Source: Siderastrea siderea (taxonomy: Eukaryota > Cnidaria > Anthozoa > Scleractinia > Rhizangiidae). From it: a stretch of 64,000 nt of DNA. Under the pieces are notes generated by a model. The model saw nothing but the letters and a program-made list of their open reading frames with translations, made no database searches and was not told where the DNA came from. The stretch spans positions 60,598,899 through 60,662,898 of the forward strand of contig OZ034968.1 of assembly GCA_964030785.1 (NCBI GenBank), read 5' to 3'. Each line of letters starts with the position of its first letter. The first letter of the stretch is position 1. The position numbers and the translations under genes were made by a program. Shown one piece after another: positions 22,801-34,800 of this stretch.

Positions 22801-25800
22801 AACTATTATATAACTGATAATGGATCCAGGGTTCACATGGGTCCAGGAAATCCTGGAAAGTCCTGGAATTTTATTCTGGCATTTTAGTCCTGGAAAATTT
22901 TTGCAGGTCCTGGAAAGTCCTGGAAATCTATAAGCTCTTGTAAAAAAGGTTTTCTTTTAAAAAGAATTGTCCGACTATTATTTTGGCTTTCTATTACCTA
23001 GTAAAGGTTTATTGTTCAATTGTTGGGCATTTGGGAGACCTGGAAAAATCTATCCGAGTCCTGGAGAAGTCCTGGAAAAGTCCTGGAAAATTGTTTCTGA
23101 AAAAGGGTACGAACCCTGTGGATCTTTTAGCAGCCTTGATGTGGGAGCATTTTGTTTCAGAATTATGGGAATGAGTGTTGCTGGCTACAACCCTTCAGTC
23201 CCACATGGAAATGGTGATGGAAGTTGCTTATAAACTTGGTTGAGAAATGCTGGTGATGTTCATTAAAATGTCTTTGGTACACGTACTCTCTGCTCAAAGT
23301 AGCTGTGCTCATTGACACTCCTGTCTCAGGTTATGTACCTCTCACTTCAGTGGCCGGCCTTGTGCATGACAGGCAGCACCCAGATCAGTGGAAGAGACCT
23401 GAAGAATTTTTACTCCTAAGCCTTTTCCTGCATAAATAATAATGTCTTTCAGCAAATATTATGCATGGTGTTAATTAACCCACTGCCTTGCATACCATAA
23501 TGGCAGTTGGGTGCCTGGAATGTCTGGAGGCCTTCACTGTGGTCAGCCGGCCCCCAGATGGACTACTCCATTACTGGCAAATCCCCGGAGAAAAGCCATG
23601 AGCCCCACATGCCCTGGCACCCGTCACACTGACTTAGTCAGTGGAGAGAAAAAATAAATAAATAAATATTGTGAGGACGCCTTGCACCAGGGACCTCCGG
23701 ATTACAAGATTTTAAATAACTAAATAAATGAAAATAAGTAAATAAAACCAAAAATAAGAGGGAGGGAGGGCTGGGGTAGAAAAGACAAGCAGAATGCTTG
23801 TCACAGCCTGCCACTGCAGTAAACTACACAAACTGAGCCTGACAGCACCTGAACAACCGCTGACCACCACCGCTTGATAACCACATGCTCGTTGTAGGTT
23901 AACTTGGTTAAAATACATTTAACCTCATTTAACTGTTGTTATTTAGAATCAGACAGAGTGACCACTAAAAGACCTAAAGATTGTTAACCAATTCTGCTTA
24001 ATGTTTTTCAATAATATTGAATTTTTTATAAAATAAGAATTGGTTGTTTATGTTATCAATTTTAATTTTATGGCATTTTTGGGAACTGGGGGCAAGCTCT
24101 ACAAATTAAACTTAATATGAGTCTCTTGTTTTTCAGTGGCAAGTGAGTCTGCTCTGGAGATACTTACAGACATCCTTGATGACTTCAACACCAAGTTCTG
24201 CCAACTTTTGCGAATGGCTGTCGATAATGGAGCATTAAATGGAAGAACTGGTTTTCCTGTGAGTGAGCAATGTACAGACAATATCAACAATACCCAATCC
24301 CCCCACCCCTCCCATCCCAAAGCAGGTCAATTAAAAAAAAAAGGACTTGAGACAGTCCAGCCCTTTTAAAATATGCCAGCAGCCTGCAATTTTGCTGCCT
24401 ATGGACAATTATTGCTGGTTACTTCACACTGGGCTTCCCCAGGATCCTCCTAGCTGGCAGAGAGATCCAGTCCTTGCTGTCTATAACAGTAACTACAGTA
24501 CTACTCTGTTGCCTGTCACCATAAGATCATTTTGAGAGGGTTGCAGTCAAAAGAGCAAATTTCTTGCCTCGTAGGCTTGTGTAGTATGTACTACTGAAAG
24601 TTAACTTAGGCAAGCTAGAAGCATTCATGATTATATCTCACCTAAATTCCCTATGCTTTTGTCATACATGTAAAACAGGCCTTAGGGTAAGATATGGTTT
24701 GCATTCATTATTTTCCATGTCTTTGCCTGCTACATGTAGGATGCAATGGAGTATGCACTGCATGAGATTGGTCTTGGTGGCTGTGCAGCCATTCATAAGT
24801 ATTGGGTCCAAGGTGTACAGGATTATGCAGTCAGGCTGGATCAAGAGGATATGGAGATGATACAAGAATACAAGTCTTTCACTGTGAGCATCATACCCTG
24901 TACTTTGGAATAAACCCTTAATTTTGCTCCACAAAGCAGCCGAGATTGGAAAAAAATGACCAAATTTCTTTTCACAAAATATTGAGAAAGTAACAGCTGC
25001 ACCAAATACTAAGTCCAGGAGGGGGGGACTCCCTTATGTGGCCTATACAGGGACCTGCCACTGGACAGGGTATGGTTTTTTGGCCTCTCTGTCCTACACA
25101 GGGTATATAATTTTGTGCGAGTTTGTCCTAAACGGGTATGTTCAGTACAATTACCATTGTTAAATAATTGGCTTATAGTCAAGACTATTTTGCAATCCGA
25201 GTTAAGAGACGTTTTCTGGTCTTGGAAACACTTTACAATATTATTGTGTAAGACAAAAGAGTCCATATTTTGGCATTTGTCCTAAACAGGGACCTAAAAT
25301 GAAGTGATGCTGTTATGTCCTAGTCACTTCATGTTATCAAAACAGAAACTTATCGTCCAAGTCTCAGTGTGGCAAGGTCTGTTAATAAACACACTTCAGT
25401 CTGTAAACAAACATTGTAGCCGCAGGAACCTGAGGCTAATGAAACCCTGAACTTCAGGTCGGAAGTTTTTTAGCATGACTTCGTATCTGAACTAGGTTGC
25501 TGTAGAAACTGGGGATAAACCTTAGGGCCGATTTAGACAGTATGATTTTTGCTTACAAATGCGGTATGCGACTTTGATAGCATGCACTGCTCGCGTCAGG
25601 CAAAAATTGTAAACAACTTGTCATTCTAACATTTTGATTGTGATTGTCATGTTTCAAAATGCTGGGACATTTTTCATGTGTGCAACTGTCGTGAAGATGT
25701 TGTATGTCTGATTTCGACAACACGATTCACGTTGCAGACGTGACATGATCAAGTCGCATACAGCAGTTGTAAGCAAAAATCATACTGTCTAAATTAGCCC

Positions 25801-28800
25801 TAAGATAACTAAGAACCATTTGAGGCTTCGACCGTGCACTCTGGATTTGATTCAGCTTTTGCTGAATGCCTTGACCATTGCCAATTGGTGAATAATGTCA
25901 GACTGAGGTCTGGAGGAGCTGTGCAAGTCACTTTGAATGGTTATCAGGGGTGTACTCTTAGAAGAATCACATCGTGCCCAGCCCTTGAGTTTTATGCAAA
26001 AATAAGTTTTTTGCTAGTTGTCCAAAGAGAAGAGTTAGTAGCCTGAGACCCCGGATCGCCACGGTCAACAGTTATACACCATATTATAGATTTTGCGAAC
26101 AATACGAATAACGTTACATGTACATGCTGTTTTTGTTATGTTTTCAAACTGGGCACACGATAGGTGCAGGTTCAACTCATATGCCAGGTGTTTCTTTAAT
26201 CTTTTTTTGTTTTGCTTTGTTGTTCTTCTCTTACTTTTTTGTCTATTTTGTTTGTTTGTACATGTTTGCTTTTTTGGTTTTCTTTTACAAGAAGCTTAAA
26301 ATGTTCGGGATGTTCATTGCGTATGAGCTCCACAGTTAGGCTAGGCTAGCTACACATGTATTAGTAATAATGCTGAAGAAGCAAATTAATATTAAATGAT
26401 GGTGGTTTTTTTGTAGGATCCAACAGCCAGAACCTCTACAGCAGGCTCTGAGTCGGGCAGCAACACTCAAGGATATACGTAAGTAAAGGAGTAGATAAAT
26501 AAGACTGAACATGGACAAAATAATAATCCTCACAGTTCTCTCTTGTTACACTGTTGTGAAAGCCCACGTAGTGTATCCACAAGAGCTGACCATGCCTTCC
26601 TGTACTTCACCCTCATTATCATGGCTGTAATGGACTGAAATTGGAGGTGCTCTGAGGTGTAGTGATGTAGGAAATGCATGATACCCAGTGCATGCATGGT
26701 GTATCCAGGAGTTTTGAAGGGTGGCTGACCTGACAGAATGATATCGGAACAATCGGAGACAAAAATTTTGTTCCCTTTCTTGATTTCATTGCTTAAGGAC
26801 GGGGCCTCCTAATAGAGATTTATTTTTGCAAAGGGTACCACTATGGGGAAAAATTAGATCTATTGGAATCCAGAAAGAAAAATGTGGGTCGCCACGCATT
26901 TTTCAGAGATAATTAAGCAACCGTAATTCTAAAAAAGCGTTAAAATACAAAGTATGTATGGCGATTGCTTTCCAAATTTAAGCGCAATTTTCTCTGAAAA
27001 ATGCGTGGTTACCCCCAATTTTCTTTTTGGATTCTGATAACCCTTGCTAAGATCTGCTTTTTCCACATAGTCAGCAGTGCTCGAAATTAGAAAAAAATTC
27101 AGGTTGTCCTTATGGTAAACGCCGGACAACCTAGCCCCTGACTTTGGTTGCCCTGATGAGGACTTGGTTGTCCTTAAAATGTTGTATGTTTTTTCGAGAT
27201 TTTTGCCTAGCAATGCTTTCTACGCTTTTATTTACTGTTACTGTTAATGAAAATACTCCTTTGTATTTTCTGAAGCTGTGTAGTAATTTTCTAAATACCT
27301 ACACCAGCAAAAACACAACTCAAAACAACTAAGTACAAACTGCATAAGTTGCGTTAATAACTGCGAGGATCTTCTTTACATGTAAGTACACATGGTTGTC
27401 AAATCTGTTCGCTTAAAAAAAGCCAAAAATTCAGAACGAAAGTTTGAAATATGAAAGAAACTTCAATTAAACTTTGTTTAGAATTGAATTTCATTCAAGA
27501 TGAAGGCAAGAAATGCATTCAAATGCGCCAGGATATCGAAAATTTCGAAGTCATGCAAACCTGCATGCGTAATGAATTATTCAAATGAAATACAATACTT
27601 ACCGCCTATCGCGTATCGATCGTCACTCACAACAGGGCGGAAAAAGGTTCCAACCTTTTCCCGCCCTGCTCACAATGAACTGCGTACGAGTGCGGCAAAA
27701 TCTTCCGACGAGGTCTGGGTTCAAGACAACACTGCAAGCTCGTCCTGGCCTGGCTTATCGAAAGAGACGAAAAACGTCCGTTTAACTGTTACAACCTTCG
27801 ATTTCCTTGGTTTTAAGAATTCTCGTGGACTCCATCTTTCAGAAGAGCGCTATTTAGAGCGATTTTCGTGTCTCAAATTTATAATTCGTTTCTTTATTCT
27901 GTTAGGCATCACAGTAATGTAAGTACTTCAATTTTTCCTGGGTTGTCCGGCGGTTTTCTTCTCGGACAACCGGGCATATATTTTTCCTAAAAACTGGTTG
28001 CCCGAACGCACTTTAAGTCGTCTCGGACGACCGGACAACAGCTAATTTCGAGCACTGTTAAGTCATAAACCGCACAAAAATATTGTTGTATTAGTGGGCA
28101 AATTCCTTAAGAAACCCGAATATCCCAAGATGTGCAGCATGTATGCACAACATGTATGCGCAGTAACAAAAGGAGGCACCGTCCTTAAACGACCCTAAAG
28201 CGGGGGGTGGCTAGCCACCCAATCCACCCCCCGCCCTGGATCCGCCCTTGATACCCGTAATCTTGTTTAAGACCGTTTTCAGACCCAACCTTATGCCTTC
28301 TTGTGGCTTTGATTTAAACTGGTCAAACAAAATAGAAGTAGTATGGAAGCCTAATTGTCGATTGTTGGAAAGTGGATGTGGAGCTGGTTGTCAAAAAGTA
28401 GTCTAAAATTACAAAAACAAAAAGATACACACACACTTCTGTCATGTGTCATCAGTTTGGCACGCAGCACAGAGACTACTTTTCCATTATAATCATGTTA
28501 AAGACACACATTGATTTGAAATGAGAAAGCCATCAGTGAGTTGTCAAAAAAGGTTGTTTTAAAGACATTAAAAAAAAAACATTTTTAAGTGTCAACGGCT
28601 TGGCACACACCACAGAAACTATTAACCGAGTAGCGGACCAATACATAGATGTAAACACAGTCCACAACCTCAAGACAAACATTACTATCAATGACAATTT
28701 GTAAAAAGAGGGAAGAGGGACGCGAGCAGACAGTTTTTGCACTAAAGCAATTGACCTACCTTCATGTACCGACTTGCAACAATCTCACGTTATCGGTACG

Positions 28801-31800
28801 TACTTGGAAATCAGCCCGTTATCATTTGATGAAAATTCCTCTCTCTTATACAAAACCCATTTTATTCCTCTGTTAGAATCAAAGATGAGTTGGACGTGAA
28901 AGGAAGTGGAGCTTTGTATAAAATGTCTGTTGGGGTCAGTGACAATTATGTTATGTTATGTTATGTTATGTTATGTTATGTTATGTTATGTTATGTTATG
29001 TTATGTTATGTTATGTTATGTTATGTTATGTTATGTTATGTTATGTTATGTTATGTTATGTAATGTAATGTAATGTAATGTAATGTTATGTTATGTTATG
29101 GATCAATCTTTCCTCTATTTGATGCTAATGTTTCTTTTGGAATGACTAAAAATAAATGACACATGCAAACCACTTTTAAGGACACATGAAGAAGAGTAGC
29201 CTTTGAATGGGAATTAAGTTTCCCCCTGCTACTATCCTGCCATCCCTTTGTATTTTGTTTTCGTAGTGTGTTTAGATCAATCTCTTTTTTTCTTATGGCA
29301 TAGTATTAGTAAACGTTAAACATTAAAAAGGTTGTTAAATTCCGTACAAATAGTTGTCAAGTCTATTTTCTTTCTGATCCGTTCTTTACCGTATATGAAG
29401 GGTAACAGTGTACTTGTATTTTATTTTGCAGACGGACACTTCAGATCAAAACTCGGAGTTTTCTCATTTAAGGTACCCAGTGTCAGTAGGATGTAGCATG
29501 ATAATGTAAATGTGTAACATTAGTTGACAAGGAATGGACAGAACAAGATTTTACACCCTAGTTGGTTTACTAGAATTAAGAAATCAGTTGTTTTTACTCA
29601 GTGTTAGCGTGAGGTTTGAATTAAAGAGAGCCCCAGGACCGTCTTCTTCAAAACTTTTGGGATTCTGCAAAAAAGTTTTGTTGTGCTCTTAACTGGCCTT
29701 TCACTGATCTTCGTCAATAGTGATCAGCGTCAAATTTCTCCGCATCATATCAGTGCACTATAACACCAACAGATCTAGATCACCAAGGAAGTGATCACCA
29801 AAGATGAATTTCTTGATTTTTTAAAACAAGTTCTCCCAGCTACTACTGAACATAATGTGTACAGACCAGTAAGAAGAATTTTTGTAATGATCCTTACATT
29901 CATCACACATCCGTAAGATGGATTTCGTGTGGCTAATCTTCGAGCAACTGAAAGGTATTTTTTTCCCTGTTGGCTTTTTTTTTTCGATTGCTTGTTTTTA
30001 TTTCTGCCACATATCTTCTCCCGAGGACGCAACAGTCACTATGTTTATGCGCCCCAACAAATTTTTATACGTATATACGTATAACTTATGCGTAAACGCG
30101 ATCCCTGGAAAAATGATTTACCGAGAGCTGTACGGTTCGAGTCTCTTGTGTTTACGGCATAAGTGATAAACGCAACTTGCACGGACAGAGTTACCTAAAA
30201 AGTCTGATTTATTTTCTGTGAAACATACTGTAATTACCCTTTACTATGCACTAACCTCAAAATAAAGGACAACTAAAGGAGAGTTCTACAAGTAATAGAG
30301 GACAACTAAAGGAGAGTTCTACAAGAAGAAGAATGAAATTTTCTTATGAATGAGCACCAATGGTTGATATTCCAGGAGACTGAAACTAATTGAGAAACTC
30401 ACTGTGTGATCGTTCAATCTGTAAATGTGGGTCGCGGCTTCAAAATCACTGTGAAAAGGAAACAGAAACTTGATTTATTTTTCCTTTTACGGTTACACGG
30501 GGAATCGAAAAATAACGAACATACATAGGTTTTGTTAGTCTGTCTGTTACGCATCTGTGGAATCCAGTTTTCATCACAAAGTAGTGGCTCGGAGTTTTTT
30601 TCCTAAAATTGTCTCCTTTGTTCTGGTTGGTTTGTCTTTCTTTGTTTTCTGAGAGGAAGAGGGTAGAAGAGCCTGAAGAGTTTAATTGGTTTATCCTTCT
30701 TTCTAGTCCTTGATGACTTTTAAATCGCTAACAAAAAAGGTTGCAAATATAAGTACCTCAAACGGTTATGCTGATGAATCCGGAAGCATATTACGCAGAT
30801 GTTTGGGCAGTAAATTAGGAAGAGGCGTTGACTCAAAACAACGGCTTCGAAAGAGACGATCTAGGAATAGGAAGTAGGTCAAACTAATTTTTCATTGTGG
30901 CCAAATTAGGGAGATTTTGTCGGGCTAGTCTAACTTAAGGACGTTCGCGCGAAAAACTTCTACAATACAGATTTTTTTCATACTTTGGCTACAGTCAGAT
31001 AATGAGTTACCTATGTCAGAAATGGAAAAAAATTGGGGGGTCACCGACTTCGTTTTCGAAATAAAGCGAGTCAAAAACTACCCCAATTTTGACAAATCGG
31101 CCCTCGTAACTCGACATGGCCTCAGTGCTTGTTTGTTGAAAAATATTAAAAATGATTCGCTGTAGACCCACTTTCTTAGTCAAATTTTACTTAAGTGGGT
31201 CTGTTAAGTAAATAATTTGAACCGGTGTCATCCTTTTAGTTAAATTCAACCTCTAAGATCGACTTTAACGAACACCGTGCAGCTTCAATAATAGCAGAAT
31301 TCGATGATGCGAGGGCAGAAAAGTTGAAAAAAATTAGACTTCTACAATACAGATTTTCTTTAATTTTTCACAAAACGTAGATAATCGACAAAGAAAGTGA
31401 TCTATCAAAAGAAAATATGGGGTCACCGAACATTTAAGAGAGTTAAACCCGTGCATAGAAATTAAAGTGCCCACTAGCGCTATATATCTCCACATTTCTT
31501 CAACAGCGCGCGCGCTCAATGCATGACGTGGCATGACATCACGAAGTGAATTGCGTGCGCAGTAAGGATGCGCAGAAGCAATTGGCGCGAACGTCCTTAA
31601 AGCACGCTACCCAATATTTTGTGTCACTGAGTAAGAGATACTGGCAGGAATGTTCACAACTCCGGCAGTTTTAAAGAAAGTCTCAAAAATCAGGCTTGAA
31701 TGGGACATGAATAAATGACCTTGCGATAGTAGTGCAACGCTCTTATCAGCAAATGAGCTTTTGAGCCAACTGTGAGCAGGTCGTTTGCGGGTTTGCATTA

Positions 31801-34800
31801 TGCCCGCAGACGATCAATATGTGAAAGTAAATATTTGCAATTATCATATATTTTAACGGCGGACGATCTCGACAAATACTAATTGTAGTTTTTTTGATCA
31901 ACTTAAAAGAGATCTTGCTTGCGAGTTTCGGCCCATAATATGGTGGACAGCACTGGTCAATTGTGGGAAGCTTTATTTAGGACAATTTTTCGATGGGAAC
32001 GTGTTGCGTGACTAAGTAGACTCCCGATACCTCGTAAATTACGTAATAATTATCATGATACGAACTATCACTTTTTGTATTCTTCACACTCAAGGCATGT
32101 TTTTCGTTTGTTTTGCAGTCCCTATGGAATTGTTTCGAATGGAACCAATACCGGTAATCATTATTAAATATTAATAATAAAAGTTATAGGGCTGGTATCT
32201 TCAGTGCGGTAAAATACGACAAAGCAGTATCGGTCATAATCTCGATACTGCTTTGTCAGATAAGAAGGAGTCCTTCTTATCTTACAATACACCTAACAAC
32301 TTATCTTCTTTATGACTTCACCGTTAGCTAAATCTCAGTTAGAACACGGATTGTTTTCAGCGTAAGACAGTGCAGTGTTCTGAATGAGAACGTTATAGTA
32401 ATTATTAAATATGAATAACAGTGATTAGCTGGCCTCACGGGTAATATTAGCGGAAGAAGGGTAATATTTCGTGATCTGCACATTTTTTTAACGAGTGCCG
32501 GAACACGCAAATCAAGATTCATAAAATGTCGGCAATTTAATTGCTAAATGAATTTTTCTTTGCAGTAGTAACATTTAACAAAATAGAAAACGCTTTACCT
32601 TTTCCCTTTGAGTGATTTAGAGAGATTACAACACGAGAGGAGGATAGTTTAGAAGCGTCGGACTGCTAACTAGGAAAACAGAAAATCTAAGCCCATACAG
32701 TGCAGAGTGTACCATACAGTGTTAGCGAATTCGGCTTTTGCTACAAAAAGGTACCTTTCAAATGTGGAACATTCTCCTCGTGAAAACTCATTCCTAAGCA
32801 ACCGAAATTAAAGGGGTTACAGTAAAAACCTGCATATAAGAACCTAGTGATTTAAGAACCTACACGCTGAAATTTTGCATTAAAATACCCAAAAATATAA
32901 GAACCTGTTCAGCCTGGCAAAGAAAAATAGGTTAAACTAACAGGGACCGTTATTTGGGGTTTCCGTCAATACAAACATGTATTTTTGGCTTTTAATTTAA
33001 TACTGAAAATTGGTGACATGATCCCTGCAATCTCATCTGAGAATTCACTACATTTAATACTCTCTTAGCCGCCTCTTACCACCCCCGGCCCATGAGAAGC
33101 CCCTGTACCGTATTTACTCGATTAAACGCCTCCCTCGAATAAACGCCGCAGATGGAAGCAAAATTACCAATAAACGTCGCCCTCGAATAAACGCCGCACC
33201 CAATCAGAAGAATGCGGCGTTTATTCGAGGATTATAAGAAAAAAAAAATAACAAGAACGGTAAAACTCGGTAATCTACACATGAACGTTGTACATATCAC
33301 AAGCCAGAGAATTATGATTCTATCTCAGCAAAAAAGCGAGACATTGGAACTTTAAACATGTTTCTGTTTTACATAGTATTTACGAATGACTTACCGTAAT
33401 TATTATCAGTGATTTAAGAAATATGATTTTGAAATAAACGCCGCCCTCGAATAAACGCCGCCCTTGAATAAACGCCGCATCGGAAACGCTAAAAATTTAA
33501 TAAACGCCGCGGCGTTTAATCGAGTAAATACGGTATTCGCAGGATAATACTCTCTATCCCGGGAATACAGCCGCCTTTCTTCTCAGCTGCTAGGAATATT
33601 TGGGCCATTCACTTGCATTAGCGACCGGGAGCAATGAGTGGAGGCTGTGACGGTATTCCCTGACTAGATATACTCTCGTTCATCCACTGCTTGATGTATC
33701 CCTTCACCAATCCACCAAACTATTTTGTCATCAACTAAATGATGAAGACTTTCATTTCCTCATTTTCGTCCTCGTAGCTCGAGTCGGTCAAATCTGTGAC
33801 AGCCAAGGGCATAGCTATACCAGCGGTAAAGTTCATGATTATTAGGTAATGAATCTTTTCATTAGCTCTCGCCTGATCTGACTCGCAAAGAGATGAACGC
33901 GAAATAAGAACAGTCATCACTCCGACACCCACCAGAAACAACACCACAAATAACACGAACTCGCATTTTGCCTTAAAACAGTCAAACAGAGAACACGGTT
34001 TTGGGGAGTAATTTTTCAGGTTTGTATGGTCGGGTTGCGTCCTCCAAGCCACAAAAACTAGAACAGCAATTGCACTTACCAAGATAAATAAGGCAGTGGT
34101 GGGTATCAGAGTTGCAATCTCTCGATTAAAACAACTGGACCAGCAAATGATTCCAGAGCCGATAACCGCCAAGGTAAATGCTGCCGATAGCAATTGTTTA
34201 GAGAGTGATTCTCCGTATTGATGACCCATAGAATGGCCAGATTCTATCGCAACCATCACCAACAGATTGCCACACGAGAAAAATGTCGCGAAAGTCGAGA
34301 TCACCTTATAGAACGCAAAGCAAGATTCTCTGTGTTGAATCGATATGACATCGAGTTCGTTTGACGCTTCTACCGAGTTAACTACAAGCATCGTGACTTG
34401 AGCTACAAACTGGCAGACGACTAAAGGCCGGCGTTGTTGAAGAACAGCATTCCTCACTTTGTCGGCGCTGACGCAGATCAACAACATTCGCGTGTTCAAG
34501 CAGAGTCCGCCTAAACTGCAGAGGGTTGTTATCACGAAAACACCAATCGGACTCATGATGGATATCAAGGCGTTCGTGTCAACTGGAATGGTCGCCATCG
34601 AAGTCTGTATGTTGTTTTCGAGCAATATTGGTGTATCAGTTTTGTTGCTTTATCCGTAATAAACAACTCGTCGTATTGAAATGAATTTTCAAAAAATGTT
34701 GCTGAATAAATTACACACCTTGCAGCTTAGTCAATAACAATGCATAGTATACAGATGGACATAATTGGAAAAAAAAGTTGCTGAATAAATTACACACGCC

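Noticed and set aside
27500..27922. 140-codon frame as a host gene
   Set aside because: It lies entirely inside the hAT-like element, has no recognisable domain and no splice context.
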